The notes under the pieces were generated by a model, which had not been told where the DNA came from, made no database searches, and was given only the letters and a program-made list of their open reading frames with translations. Source: Asterochloris sp. CNOR1 (Eukaryota; Chlorophyta; Trebouxiophyceae; Trebouxiales; Trebouxiaceae). From it: 64,000 nucleotides of DNA. Of the stretch, positions 23,701 through 34,840 are shown piece after piece. The stretch is taken from positions 1,488,001 to 1,552,000 of the forward strand of contig OZ017750.1 in NCBI GenBank assembly GCA_963969365.1. Reading direction: 5' to 3'. The position numbers and the translations under genes are program-made. Position 1 is the stretch's first letter. Every line of letters begins with the position of its first letter.

Positions 23701-26052
23701 CCAACGTTCCCCCCAGCCAGAAGAGCTCACTTGGACTCGAACAGTGCAAATCTCTGGGCAGCAGCTCTACACCTGGGCCACTCATTTGCACAGGCTGGCC
23801 ACCCACTCACGCCGTGCAGACCGCCTGATACAAAAGATGAGCAAGAGGACCTGCACCTGCGCAAAGACCCATTCAAACATGCCAACACCCACCAGGCGGA
23901 CATCGTCCCGGAACTCCAGGGGCGTCTGGTATCTGCGCACAGTATTGCGGCGGGGGTTGTTCTCCAGCTTCTTGGCAATGGTGCTCAGGTCCATTGGGTG
24001 GCTGATAATGGCAAAGTAGTCAGGGATGTTCAATCTGCACCCAGGTGCTAGGTCTGATGCTGACTGTGTCAGAAGCAGACGCTGCCCTGCGCAAGTCTGA
24101 GGCTGCCCACTTTCCAGCTCCGGCCTCCAGCCCTGCTCCACGCAGACCCACAGTAGGGACAATTGCTGTGCCCTCAAAGACCCTGATGCAGCCTGAGCTG
24201 GCAGGGCATGCATCTGCTGTGTGACGCCAGGATGCCACTCCAGAGTCTCCTGGACGCTACTGCTGTGAAGCCCTGAGCTGCAACTCGCAGTGCACCTGTG
24301 TGGCCACTTGACAAAGAAATGGCCGCCCAGCACCTATTTCTGCATCTGACTGGGTCCCCTGGCCCCAGAGCAAACTTGCAGCCACAGCTGATTTGACTGG
24401 GCCAAGTGACACCTGAGGCACTGTTGCAAGCTGCAGGTGAAAGGGCTGACAAGCGTGGCCGCAACTTTTGTACGGGTCCACTGGCAAGTGGAATAGCCTG
24501 GGCAGCATGCTCATGTAAATGGTGGGCTTGCAGACAACGCCTATGGCCACCTACAGGCCACCCTGGCCTGCGACCGGGCGTCCCTTGACTGGGTCTCCTG
24601 ACAAAATAAGAGCCGTCAGCTGAAGGGACAAAGGAAAGACCCTAGCAGACGGCTCTCCCAGACCGGCTGGTGCCAAACCCCTCCCCAGAGATCAGCGGCC
24701 AGATCCCACTCGAGATCACGTGCATGCCTCCTGGAAGCCACCCTCAGCTGCATGTGCCTCACTTGACTGGATCTACTGGTGTAAGAAAGGGCCAGGCCGC
24801 ACTGTGCTCCCGCATCTTCTTGAGCATATTAGAGCAGTTGGCCCACATGGTCTGCCATCGCTTCTCCCTGTCAGGCTCTAGCCGCTGGCGCTTGTCCAGG
24901 TCACCTGCAGGCGAGACCACATATTCCGCATACAGGAGAGGACACTTGGTCACAGGTGAGAGTGCAGTCAAGAAGGAGTGTTGCAACAACCTGCTACCCC
25001 TGCACGGTCAGCTTAGCCATGAAGCAGCGTCCAGACTTTCAAAGCAGTGACCAGGTCGCCTGCACGTCAACAGTAATCCAGCGAGAGGGTGGCAGGAACC
25101 TGTTTTCATGTCCATGGCCTGCCTGGTTGAAGGCAGCCATGGCCTGCCTCAGCAGGGTGGGCTGCCTGCATGGACCAGGCAAAGCAAGAGCTGTGCACAA
25201 GCCTTCCTCCCTCTGCCTGGCCGCTGCAGCGGCATCAAAGATTCCTGCACATGTGCCACTTGCAGCCAAGCAGACCCACATCACAGAACACCTGGCCCCT
25301 GCAGAAGGCATGTGAACACCTGGCCACAACCTTCACCACAGCTGGCCTCAGCAAGGGCCTGCTGCCTCAGCGGGTGTGGTGCAAGTGCGCTTGCCACTGA
25401 CAAGAAGCCCTTGCACTGCGCTGTTGCTGGCTGTCTGCTGTACCAGGATATCCTGTGCATGTGTGCAGTGGTGCTGCTCAATGATGCCTGAGGCCATAGT
25501 GCTGAGCATTGCAAGGTGGGTTGCTGCCTGCCAGACAAACAGCCTGAAACTCCCAAGACGCCACTTCCAGCAAAGCCTACACTTTCTTGACCATATAACC
25601 TCATGCAGAAGGACTGCACTCACCACTTGCAACACGGTGTATCCAGGCCTCTTGAGGGTCTAGTTGTGCCCTGGCATAACACACTCGCAAGGAAGGGTCT
25701 CCTGAATGCAGCTATGCATGCAGGGCTGTGCAATGACGTCTCTGAATGTTCATGTTTGCTGCTCATGTGCTCCACTTTTGGCCCTGCCTGGACAGGTCCA
25801 TGTTTGGTGCTCATGTGCTCCACTTCGGCCCTGCCTGGACAGGTCCCCGGGGCTCTCACCTGTCAGGCTGGTCCCGGCTCGCTTCAGGCCTGCTCCTTTG
25901 CCCTTAGCAGGGGCCTTGGCTCCTTTTGAGGGTCTGCTACGCTTCTCCGCAAGCTGCCGTTCGACCTGGGCCTTCAGGGCCTGCACCCTCTCCAGCTCGC
26001 ACTCCAGAAATGCCCTGCGGTCCTTGTTGTTCTGCTGAAACACTGCATCCAT
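17767..26052 (-). CDS. BET-family bromodomain protein (bromodomain plus NET/ET domain)
   Basis: BET proteins read acetyl-lysine on histones through the bromodomain and recruit partners through the ET domain. Resolved N-terminal exons on the minus strand are 25860-26052, 24763-24904, 23893-24034, 23428-23580, 22717-22935 and 22254-22392, all in phase. The bromodomain shows the WPF shelf (AAWPFLTPVDPV), the PDYF..I..PMDL helix and MFSNCRKYN with the acetyl-lysine-binding Asn. The ET domain has MTFEEKRRLSIGLGNLP and EVELDIDALDAKVLWRLQEYV. The remainder (about 22250 to 17767) is many small exons encoding Gln/Ala- and Ser-rich linker, acidic stretches, a charged Ala/Glu/Arg coiled coil (about 18730-18910) and a final acidic exon starting at 17921. 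Some C-terminal junctions are not resolved. The first ATG is used, and the coiled N-terminus (KDRRAFLECELERV) seems genuine. Confidence 0.85.
20188..20282 (-). repeat. copy of a BET exon 5' edge in its upstream intron
   Basis: On the minus strand an exon begins right after CTGTTGCAG at about 20212. Its first bases (GACACCCAGATCCAGAACGC) and the acceptor resemble 20247-20282, about 60 bases upstream in transcript sense. Both contain GATC(C/T)(A/G)GA flanked by CTGCAG-like words. Confidence 0.5.
25747..25846. repeat. tandem duplication of about 49 bp in the first BET intron
   Basis: Two adjacent copies share GCTCATGTGCTCCACTT followed by GGCCCTGCCTGGACAGGTCC, with two or three differences and a small length change. 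The array abuts the 3' end of BET exon 1 (donor at 25859). Confidence 0.75.
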
Positions 26053-26338
26053 GCTGCAGCTCTATGCTGTGACTTGCTGCCGAAAATTGTGATGTGAGCC
26101 TTGCCCCGAGCCTCAAAGCTGCTATCAAAGTGCTCCTGCCTCCTGGAAGGCCTGCCCGAGCAGGCAGGGAGCTGGAGCAGGCTTGCCAGAGCCGTTCCTG
26201 TCCAGACCCCCAGCTCCCCAGTCAGAGGTGACCAATGACCTGCCTGAACTTGTGCTGAAAGGGCGGTGCAGATGTTAACTTTACAGCAGACTGGGCTTCT
26301 CTACTTTACTTTATATAAAGCTGGCCAAGCCGATCAAT
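26053..26338. promoter_or_regulatory. divergent promoter region, BET and NOL
   Basis: These 286 bases separate the putative start codons of the BET gene (-) and NOL (+), so both promoters and 5' UTRs must lie here or run into the neighbouring exon. It contains an AT-rich patch with TTTATATAAAG at 26310-26320, the only TATA-like word. The NOL start itself is uncertain. Confidence 0.4.
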
Positions 26339-28676
26339 ATGCAGACTGTGCCGCACCAAGGAGCAGCGCATGTAACACACTCACAAACTCCATGCAGGCC
26401 TGCGAGCCGACTCAGAACATGCAGGCCTGCAACCTGCTGGGCTGGGATGCATGCAGGGGCCTCGCACCGAGTGCACGGGGAGGTAGCCACTCTTGCTTTG
26501 CTGATTGCCTTTCGACATTGCCTGCTAGCAAGATGGTCACATTTCCACACCGTGCTGCAGAATGTCCCCACATCAAGATCTCGTTCTGGTGAGGCGCCAC
26601 CAGTCAGCCTGAGTCTGCAGCAGGCAGATGCAGGCCTGCACAATCTGCTGGGGCCAGCATAACGGTCTGACAATCTGCGCGACCACACGCAGGGGTGAAA
26701 GTGCTTGCTGTGGCCGCCAGCAATGGTCAGGACATTGTGGCGCCCTTCAATGTAGTTATCACAGGCGGCTCAAAAGGTGTGACACCACCTCCAAGGGTTG
26801 CCTGCGGCAATTTCATGTTTGTGCACTCCCTTCCCAATGGAGCCAAGCTGCCATCGCTCCTGCACAGGAATTGGCAAGGCTCTGGCCACTGAGTTTCTCA
26901 AGCAGGGAGACAATGTAGTCATCTGCTCCCGTCAGGAGGACAAGGTCAAGGCTGCTGTGAACGAGCTGTCTGCGCTTGCCAAAGCGCATGGTGGACGTAT
27001 AAAGGTGACAGGCAGCAGTGACTGCTCGTCGCCTGCTGATGTCTGCTTTTTGGCATCCCACTCGTCTGTGTAAGCCGCAACCAGCAAAGACAGCTCCTGC
27101 ACACGCTGACATTTCCTGTATGCGCAGGGTAGATCCTGCAACGTCAGCAGGCCGCAGGATGCTGCAGCCTTTGCAGGCTTTGCAAAAAGGGAGATGGGCA
27201 CAATAGATATATGGTGGGCAATTCACTTCCCCCCCCCACTTCCTATATGTTTGCTTTTGCTCCTGCAACAGCCTACCACCAGAGTCTCAGTCTGCTCCTC
27301 GGTGCTGCAGGATCAACAATGCAGCCAGCAACGCCTACAAGCACAAGGCGCTGTTTGAGCTCTCTGATGCTGACCTCGTGCAGATCGTGGAGACCAATGT
27401 GCTGGGCACCATGCTGGGCTGCAAGGAGGTGGGTGCACGCAGGCGGCTACGCCATCAGGCCTGCTTGAGCTGCTTGTGTGAGGGGCCCCCTCACCCACAG
27501 CGGCGCAGCCAATGATCAAGTTCAATCTCACAGCCTCCTGGTTGCCCTTTGCTGCCCCTGTGTCAGCAGCTCTGCAGGGGCAAGCACGTGCTCCACCTCC
27601 CCATGTGAGGACACTTGCTCAGCTGTCGCTGCGCTGGCCACAGGCTGCGTCCATCTGCACGGCCTGTGCGCGGGCTCAAGCTCTGTAGTGGCATTACGCC
27701 TGCTTGTGCAGAGGAAGGCATTTTGGAGGCTGAGCTGTGGGGCTGGCCATCTGGTGATGCTTCCAACATGTTGTGGCACATTTGGGGTATTGAGTTTGAC
27801 CACGGCCATGCTTACACAAAGGCTTCATGCTGACAGAGCAGCGCTGTAAAATACTGAGGTGTTTGAAAACAACAGATGATCCATGGCTGCTGCAGGCCAT
27901 CCAGGTGATGCGGGAACAGGGGTCTCGCGGCCACATCTTCAACATGGATGGGGCAGGCGCTGATGGCAATGCAACCCCGCTGTTCTCTGCATATGGAGCC
28001 ACAAAGCGGGGTCTGGCTCAGCTGGGCAAGTCTCTGCAGGTGATGGTTCCCACCAGACGGGCTCGCTTGAGGCGGCCTGAGCCGGTACAGGTCTGGACAT
28101 CAACTGTAATTGCTGTACATTGCCTCAAAGGATTGCTGCTCATGTCACATGAAGGAGTGCGGCTTGGCAATCCCAGGGGCTGCAGGTAGAGGCCCACCAG
28201 GAAGCCTGCATGAGGCAATGAGAGCTGCTCAGGGCTACAGGTCCCTGGAAGCCAACTTGACTGGTGCTGTCCGTCTGCAGGCAGAGCTCAAAATGCTGAA
28301 CATCTCAAATGTCACTGTGCACAACCTGTCACCCGGCATGGTCACCACAGAGCTCCTCATGTCTGGTGAGTGCTGGCGGGAGAAGTGCTGCAACGATTGT
28401 AGCTGTCTGTCAAGCAGCGCATGGCAGCAGATCAAGCTAGTCCTGCTGTGCACTGCAGGTGCTGACTCAAAGGCTGCAAAGTTTTTCATCAACTGCCTGG
28501 CAGAACAGCCAGAGACAGTTGCACAGGAGCTGGTGCCTCGCATCCGGCAGGTGCCCCAGCAGGGCTCCAGCAGCAGCTACATCAGATTCTTGACAAAGGG
28601 CAAAGCCTATACCCAGATCCTGGGCAGACTTTTAGCAGGGCGACGAAAAAATCGCTGGGTCACAGAAGAGTCCTGA
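26339..28676 (+). CDS. NOL: chlorophyll(ide) b reductase, NOL type, chloroplast SDR
   Basis: NOL reduces chlorophyll b to 7-hydroxymethyl chlorophyll a, the first step of chlorophyll b breakdown, at the thylakoid. Eight exons close in phase: 26339-26588, 26693-26776, 26868-27004, 27128-27213, 27311-27428, 27896-28039, 28281-28365 and 28459-28676 (about 373 residues). After an Arg/Ser/His-rich N-terminus suited to a transit peptide come the cofactor motif VVITGGSKGIGKALA, the cofactor-selecting CSRQ, INNAASNAY, NMDGAGADG, the catalytic YGATK, and LSPGMVTTELLMSG. The C-terminal block (AKFFINCLAEQPE, SYIRFLTKGKAYTQILGRL, RKNRWVTEES) is specific to NOL/NYC1 and not to generic SDRs. A TGTAA word, the usual green-algal poly(A) signal, lies about 70 bases past the stop. 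Only the exact start codon is in doubt. Confidence 0.92.
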
Positions 28677-29146
28677 AGGCATGGACACGCGATGGAATAA
28701 CAGCGAATGGAGTTGGTTGCCTGCTTCCAGTGATACCTCCCCAGGTGGCTGTAATGGTACACTGGAAGGTGACGTCTGCTATGGTGACCACCACATTGCT
28801 GGGTCCCTAGATGCTCACATCAAAGACAGCTTACTGTCTCTGCACCATTGCTGTCACCAACTGCCCCTCTTACACTTACTTCAACAGACTTTTCTGAACT
28901 TCTGGCTGCAAAGCGAGTGAACCAGTTCATCTAAAAAGTGAATAATACGATCACCAGACCAAGAGGTCTAAGATGGAGGTTGTGGAGCCAGATTGCTTCT
29001 AGAGGACATAATAATCACAATGGTCATTTTTCGTCTGTGGGCTTTGCTGGGGCATCTCGCCTCGCACTGGTTGCCGGCTGTCAGATTGGGTCCATTCGTT
29101 CAGCTGATATGTGCTGACTTCAGAAGCACAGTGCTTTGCTGTCCAG
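28677..29146. other. intergenic region after NOL
   Basis: This stretch contains the presumed NOL 3' UTR and the upstream region of the small membrane-protein gene. I see no exon or repeat here. Confidence 0.4.
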
Positions 29147-30145
29147 ATGACCTTCATAGTGGCAGCCAGGTTGTTCTTAGGGGTTGGCATTGCACTGTAT
29201 GGTGGCCTCTTGCTATATCAGAATCGCGCACAAGCAGTAGAGCAGGAGCATGTGTTCAACAGGCAGGCCATGCTTTGCATCAGGGGTCAAGCAGGCGGTT
29301 GCGCACATGGCAAACTGACAGCCATTCACCCTGCAGACCATTTGTGGACGTCAGGCCCCAGCAGAACAGTGGTTGTGTGGAGGACAGGTGAGTCCTGTGC
29401 CATGATGCTCGCTGGCTGCCACAAGAGTCCGCCGCTCCTGCATGCCCTGAACAATGTGAGCGCTGTCCCGAGCCGCAGCATGCTCATGCTATGCACACTT
29501 GTGCCAGGCTGATGGGACAGATGTTGGAGGATGTGGAAGGGAAGCTTCGGGAGATCAGGACCACCAGAGACGCAGAGTCGCGCAGGTATGGCAGCACCAG
29601 CTGCAATACCTGCGCACCGCCTGCGATTGGCTGATGAGTTGCTTGGTCCAAGCAGGAGATGCCCCACCTGGCAGTCCACCAGACAGTCATGTCAGTGCAA
29701 TAGCGCACACAGCAGCTGATTTGGTGCTGTGGTGGCTCTGCAGGAGGTTGACTAGGCAGCTCAAAGCATCCTATCATCCAGACAGGCATGCCCATCTCCC
29801 CATGCTGCGGAGTCTGTTCGAGCAGATCACTCAGGTGGGTCGGCAGGCGCATGGGCATCCTTGCAGTGTGGGCCTGCCTTTGCACATGAGCCGCGTTTGA
29901 TGTCAGCTTGCATCTTGCCACCAGAGTGTGACTTTGCATCAAACACAATGTGGGCCTGCTTTTGCGTCCCCACGTGCAAGATCAGGCCCATACCTGCCTG
30001 CATTTGCACATGGAGTGCATCAAGCATTATCAGCATGTGAAGTCATTTCTTCCGTTCCCTGAGCATAGGACCAAAGCGGTCTGCTGATGTGCAGATCATC
30101 AATTCTCGCATTGACATGCTCGAGGCGGGAAGCCATCTCCAGTGA
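29147..30145 (+). CDS. small single-pass membrane protein with coiled-coil, unknown function
   Basis: Five exons join in phase: 29147-29262, 29337-29387, 29508-29585, 29744-29834 and 30095-30145, for about 128 residues. An N-terminal hydrophobic helix (AARLFLGVGIALYGGLLLY) is followed by a charged segment with helical or coiled-coil character (QMLEDVEGKLREIRTTRD, RLTRQLKASYHPDRH, INSRIDMLEAG). The arrangement suggests an N-terminally anchored protein of an organelle membrane, but I recognise no family. The first intron would start with GC (AACAG|GCAGGC). Reading straight through that site meets a long frame without similarity, so the GC intron is inferred from phase agreement of the four downstream exons. 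The gene converges on ATG5. Confidence 0.55.
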
Positions 30146-30295
30146 CTCGCCGCACCTGAAGTTGTGCACTGTGCCATACCAGCGATGAGGCTGACCCATA
30201 ACACATCCTTTGCCAGCCGTCTGACCCCAATGACGCCTCATGCCTGTATGCTTGACCAGCCTCATTTCATGCATTTGAACTAGAGGGCAGAAAGA

Positions 30296-32760
30296 CTATG
30301 CTGAAGAATGCACCACAATGTACAAAAACATGTCAGGGGCATGCAGGAGGGCATGCAGAGATGCCAGCGGCGTCTGTAAGTTGGGCTCTATGCCTGCCAC
30401 AAGCACCTTGATGCCAGGTCTCAGCTGAGCAGGCTGTCTGCTGGTGTGTTCACTTGGTTTGGCAGATGCAGAGCGACTTTCAGATTGAAGTGCAGTGGGG
30501 TCCTCAACAAGGTTTGCCCCAACATTTGCTGCGCCACAGTCAAAATACTGTGGTAGGATTCTCTCCAGCACCTCACTCAGGCTGAGGCTGGCCTTTGGGT
30601 CCACCTGTACAGGCTGGGAGGTGTACTCCACGGAGGCATAGCTGGACAGATAGCCTGCAGGCATGAGGTGGCAGCTCACAGCTGCAGGTGTAGCGGCAAC
30701 TCACAGCTGCCAGCTGGGCGCAGCTAACAAAGGCAAGCTGGGACCAGAGGTCTAAACCTGCAAGGTCTACGGCTGGTAACACGGAGGCCCTACAGAAGTG
30801 CGCACCAGGCCACCATCATAGTACTGCAATGTGGCCAGCAAGGAACTACCCGGAGGCCAGAGGCAAGTGGGGCTGCGCATGCGCCTGTCGTGCAAGGAGT
30901 TTTCATCAGGCAACCCCTGTAGCAACGATGGCACATGTTGACATGTCTCAACACATTGCAGCAGGCCATCACTGGCGGAGTCCACAGCACCTCTCACCCT
31001 CTTGGGCGTTCTGAGTGTACATACACAGAGGGGTGCAAATGTGCGGGTGAACCCAAGAAGAGCATGGCGGGCCATTTTCCACCGTAGCCGGAGGCTGCAG
31101 CTTAGTGACGATCTCAGCAGTCTGAGCACAAGAGCCCCCCCCACCCCCCCCCCCCCCCCCCCCGCCCCCCCAGGCAGCAGGTTGACATGCCTTGGCTTCC
31201 CGGAACAGCAGGTGCCATGATGGCCAGCAGATTGGCATGCCTCGGGCACCACAAGAACAGCTTGGCAGGTATTCTACCAGACCAGTCAGAGGGCTGCAAT
31301 GTGCTTCACCATCTGAGGGGTCTGGGCGTTCACGCATAGGAAATCGCAGAGCTTGGCAGACCAGATCACCACCCTGGCCAGCGGCATGAGCCTCCTCACC
31401 TTCTGATCGGGTCTGGGCATACACGCGCAGGGGAAGGCAGGCCTGCCGGCTGCCCCGACCAGCAGGCTCAACCTGCAGCGAGGCTGCCACGCGCTCAAAT
31501 GCTGGCAAGTCGCTCTGCTGGATGCTGCGCCACAGGTCCTTCTGGGCCCCATCTGACATGTTCATGACAGCTGCGGCATTGCCACGGGCGATCACCGCAG
31601 CCTCCTTCAGGCTGTTCAGATAGGCGTCCAGGCTGCTCTGAAGGCCGCTCCAGGCCAGCAGCGTGCTGGCAGGGTAGGAGGTGAAGTGCACCTGCAGGAC
31701 GACATGGCAGCTCGCGGAACAGGTGCCTGTGTCCACGCAGGGCTTCTTGCTGCTCTGGAGGCGGCTCCAGGCCAGCACAGCGCTGGCAGGGGGTGCACCT
31801 CAGGACAAGCGCTGCGCTGCATCCCGGGGGTCTCAAGGCTGTGAGAGGACCTGGGGGCCAGGCACAAGGTTGTGAAATGATGTGGGGCCTCGGAGCAGGA
31901 TGGCTGTGAGACACACCCGCTGGATGCGCTGTGCCTGCCTAGGCGGGCACCACTGCTTTGTCTCCGACTGTAACTGTTGCATGAAGCTGATCTGGACTGG
32001 AACACAGGCAAAAGCAGGGTGATGTCTGAGAAGCTGAAGGCTGAGAGCAGCATGCTTCTGCAAGCTTGCAATGACTCACGTGCAAGTGCGGCAGGCGAGC
32101 AACACTCACTGTGAGGTTCCAAGGCAGCTGGCGGCAGGCCGTGAGGAGGTCATAGAGCACGCCTGCAGGCACCTGCCTGCAGCAGCAGACCACGTTTTGC
32201 GCACCAGTCGCCTCCAGATGCAGGGGCCGCAGTGCAGCTCCAAGGAGGTGACTTCATGCTGGACAAAGGCAGCAAGCGCTTACCATCGCAACGGCAGGCT
32301 GCTGTACTCAAACCAGGGACTCTGGTTCCCAGCTGTGGGCAGGACATGCTGCAGCCCCACCGAGGAGAGATCAGGGTGAGTGTGTGAGCAGCCTTCCAGC
32401 AGGTCATGCAGCGTCAGCCTGTACCTGGAAATGCTGCAGGGCAGGCTCAATCAGGCTGGGAAGGTAGCCCATCCTGGGCATCATCACCTGCATAGCGGCA
32501 GCTGTCTTCAGTGTGCCATTTGGGCCAAGAGGGGGGCCTTACATGCGTTTTGCTCACATAGAGAGGAGGAGGCCCCTGGGAACTGGTGACCTCGTTGCTG
32601 CTGAGAGACAGTTTGATAGGGATCTGCACTGGCAGCAAGCAATGTTGTGAAGCAAGAGCCCAGCATAGAACAGGACTGAAGTATCAGAAGCAGCATCACC
32701 CACAGCTGCTTTCCATGCCTGCTCCTTGGCAGCACCATCGGGATGTGCTCGACTGGCCAT
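30296..32760 (-). CDS. ATG5: autophagy protein ATG5
   Basis: ATG5 is conjugated to ATG12 and, with ATG16, forms the E3-like complex that lipidates ATG8 on the phagophore. Seven minus-strand exons close in phase: 32700-32760, 32558-32628, 32425-32487, 32284-32348, 32110-32176, 31400-31691 and 30296-30654 (about 325 residues; Arabidopsis has 337). Recognisable blocks are VQIPIKLSL, PRMGYLPSLI, WFEYSSLPLRW, PAGVLYDLL and PWNLTVHFTSYP. Lys138, in LNSLKEAAVIARGN, is in the position of the ATG12-accepting lysine. The C-terminal ubiquitin-like fold has the VLVAGIEPNLQTPLASLHALL element. A loop rich in Ser, Gln and Pro sits in the C-terminal domain. The last intron is about 745 bases and carries a long G tract on the coding strand. 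Confidence 0.9.
31135..31171. repeat. homopolymeric C tract (G tract on the ATG5 coding strand)
   Basis: Thirty-seven bases that are all C except for single interruptions at 31143 and 31164. It lies in the last ATG5 intron, where the transcript would carry long G runs able to form a G-quadruplex. Length is likely to vary between individuals and may be imperfectly assembled. Confidence 0.9.
31633..31798 (-). repeat. partial copy of the 5' part of ATG5 exon 6 in its upstream intron
   Basis: Positions 31633-31676, which encode the STLLAWSGLQSS segment, are repeated at 31750-31791 in the intron just upstream of the exon. Shared words include CTGCTCTG, GCTCCAGGCCAGCA and GCTGGCAGG. The copy still reads LAWSRLQSS in one frame but is not needed to close the gene. 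Confidence 0.7.
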
Positions 32761-33103
32761 TTGGCCTGTAACCTAATCAGTCTCAAATCGAGTGTTATCC
32801 TTATTTGGCAGAACGATTCATGCTGCTTGGAAGGCTGCACATGAGGGTAGCACTGAGTTCCCAACCTTGTCTGACCCATGTCTGTTGTGGAAATAAGCAG
32901 CGATTGAGACCAAGCAGGCATTGGCTGCAAGGTGAGCCTCTGCAGCCTCTGCTGTCTGGTTCACATGCATTCACCTGAACGGCTGCTTCAGGTATCCGCT
33001 GTGCTGCACAGCCAGAGGAAAGTGTGAGCAAACAGAGACAACCTCATGCCACAGTGCCCAGGCAACCACTTGAAACAAATGTCTGGGCGTACAAGCCTGT
33101 CTG

Positions 33104-33364
33104 GTGCCAGCCATGGAGCATCTTGGGCACAGGCGAGGATGTGAAGCCTTAAGAGTTCCTGCTGGTTTGTTGCATCTGCCAACGTGCCATACTGTCATTG
33201 CAGGTTGTGGCATTGTGGCTGCTGTACGATGGGTGTCGCACGAGTCCCTGCTGTTCACATTTGTGGCAGCAGCCCCGGTCGCACTTTGGTGGTGGCTGTT
33301 TCTTCTGGTCATGCCTCAACAATTTAAGGAGGCCGTTCTGCAGCAGAATGACAGCATGCAGTAG
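33104..33364 (+). CDS. possible small membrane protein
   Basis: The open frame ends with a strongly hydrophobic helix (LLFTFVAAAPVALWWWLFLLVM) and a short polar tail ending NDSMQ. A CAG acceptor at 33204 sits in the same frame, so the 3' part may be a terminal exon of a gene whose upstream exons I cannot identify. No family similarity is evident. It is the only plausible coding content between the ATG5 start and the cupin stop, and could be spurious. Confidence 0.3.
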   Translation: MPAMEHLGHRRGCEALRVPAGLLHLPTCHTVIAGCGIVAAVRWVSHESLLFTFVAAAPVALWWWLFLLVMPQQFKEAVLQQNDSMQ

Positions 33365-33743
33365 GCCTCTTGATCCAACTTAGTTGCACTGGCCCGACTG
33401 CTCGTCATCACGAATTGCGTTGTTTGACCCTTGTTCCATTCCGCTTGGACAACCCCATTCCAGCTTTCACCTCAAAGGACTGTCCAGCTGCAGCCTTCAA
33501 GCTGCTTCCTATTGAGAGCCCTGTGGCTAAATGCCAACATCTCACAGCCTTCACTGGCTGGGCAGCTGGCTTTGCAGGCTTGCATTGTTCAGCTGAGCCA
33601 GTGCAGTCAGTCACAGGGTGCTGCAGTATAACGTCTAGAACTTGCACCAGGAGTGGGCCCTGCTGGCCCTGAAGCACAGTTTGGCCTGACCAGTGCGTCG
33701 GCATGAGTCCTGCGTCGCAGAACACAGTTTCCTGAGGTGCTCT

Positions 33744-34840
33744 TCAGCTGTGCCAATGCTCCAGCAGTGGGCCAGAGCTACCCGTGACGGGGTCCTGTGG
33801 CGGCACGCTGAGCTTGCTGATGGTGACCAACGCTTGTTCATGCTCCTTCTGGCATTGGCCGTAGCACATGTCCCAGCTTTTGCCTGCCGGATATGCGCCA
33901 ACCATCTGGAAGTCTGCACCAGCTTCTAGGCTGCAGCAGCATGAGACGCCTCAGCGCTGAGGCTGTCAAGCAGACTGACCGAAAGCAGGCTGGCAAGCCA
34001 GACCTGTTGTGCGCCACTCCTGCGGGGATGGCTATGACGTCACCTGCATGAAGCACAGCTGCGCTGCATCAGCAGAGCTTCAGCAGTGGCTCACACAAGC
34101 TCTCAAAAGATTGAGGCACAGCCCACCCGGCTCCACAACCTCCTGCACATCTACTTTGTCACCCCCGAAGCTGCAGGAAGGAGCTGCATGTCAAGCTGCA
34201 GGCTGGCCATAAGAAGGGTGCACAGGATCAGCACATGCACAGTGCCTGCCAGGATGCGACAAACAAAACAGGACGCTCATGTATGCGCAAGTTTGCTACA
34301 TAAGCCAGCACAAGACCAGCACAGGACACTCACCGCAGCCTGGCAGTACCCCTGAAGACGCCCAGGACCTCATGGGATGTGCTGTGGTAGTGGCTCCTGC
34401 ATTGCAGTACTTGAAGTCAGATAGCCTCTCCTGCAGAGGCTGTCGTTCCTGCAAACACTTCTGCATGAACATGTCACAAAGCTGGCGGGGTCACCTTGCT
34501 GGGACCAGGCCTGCACAGACACTGAAAGGCTCCCAGACATGCTGAGGCAAGCATGCTAGTTCAGAAGCAGGCAGACAATGCTCCATGAAGGCAGGTATGC
34601 AGACGGCAATGGGCCTCGCCTGTCATACATGCGATATCGCCACTGAGGGTCATAGCCATGAGATGCAAAGGTCTCCTCTATGTGGCTAGCCAGGTCCTTG
34701 TGCTTCTGGGGGTCAAAGGCTCGTTTGTACAGAAGCAGGGGGCACTTGCAGATGCTACAATTGGGCAACAGGCCATGAGCAGGCAGCATGTGCGTCACTA
34801 CTGATGTCATAGCCACAAAATGTCTGCATGAGAGCAGCAA
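33744..34840 (-). CDS. cupin-domain protein, YjlB-like
   Basis: Five minus-strand exons close in phase: 34620-34840, 34334-34396, 34127-34170, 34004-34043 and 33744-33930 (about 184 residues). The order of motifs matches the bacterial YjlB cupins: LPNCSICKCPLLLYKRAF, then FASHGYDPQWRYRMYD, SHYHSTSHEVLGVFRGTARL (metal-binding His pair), GDVIAIPAGVAHN (second cupin motif) and FQMVGAYPAGKSWDM. The role of this family is not established. The intron after exon 1 appears to begin GCGAGG; reading through it breaks the family match. An ATG at 34810 is an equally good start. The nearest relatives I know are bacterial, so an old transfer is possible, but introns and base use look native. Confidence 0.8.

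Noticed and set aside
30969-31778. 269-codon minus-strand frame with a polyglycine run
   Set aside because: It is ATG5 exon 6 read through into the intron; the polyglycine is translation of the G tract.
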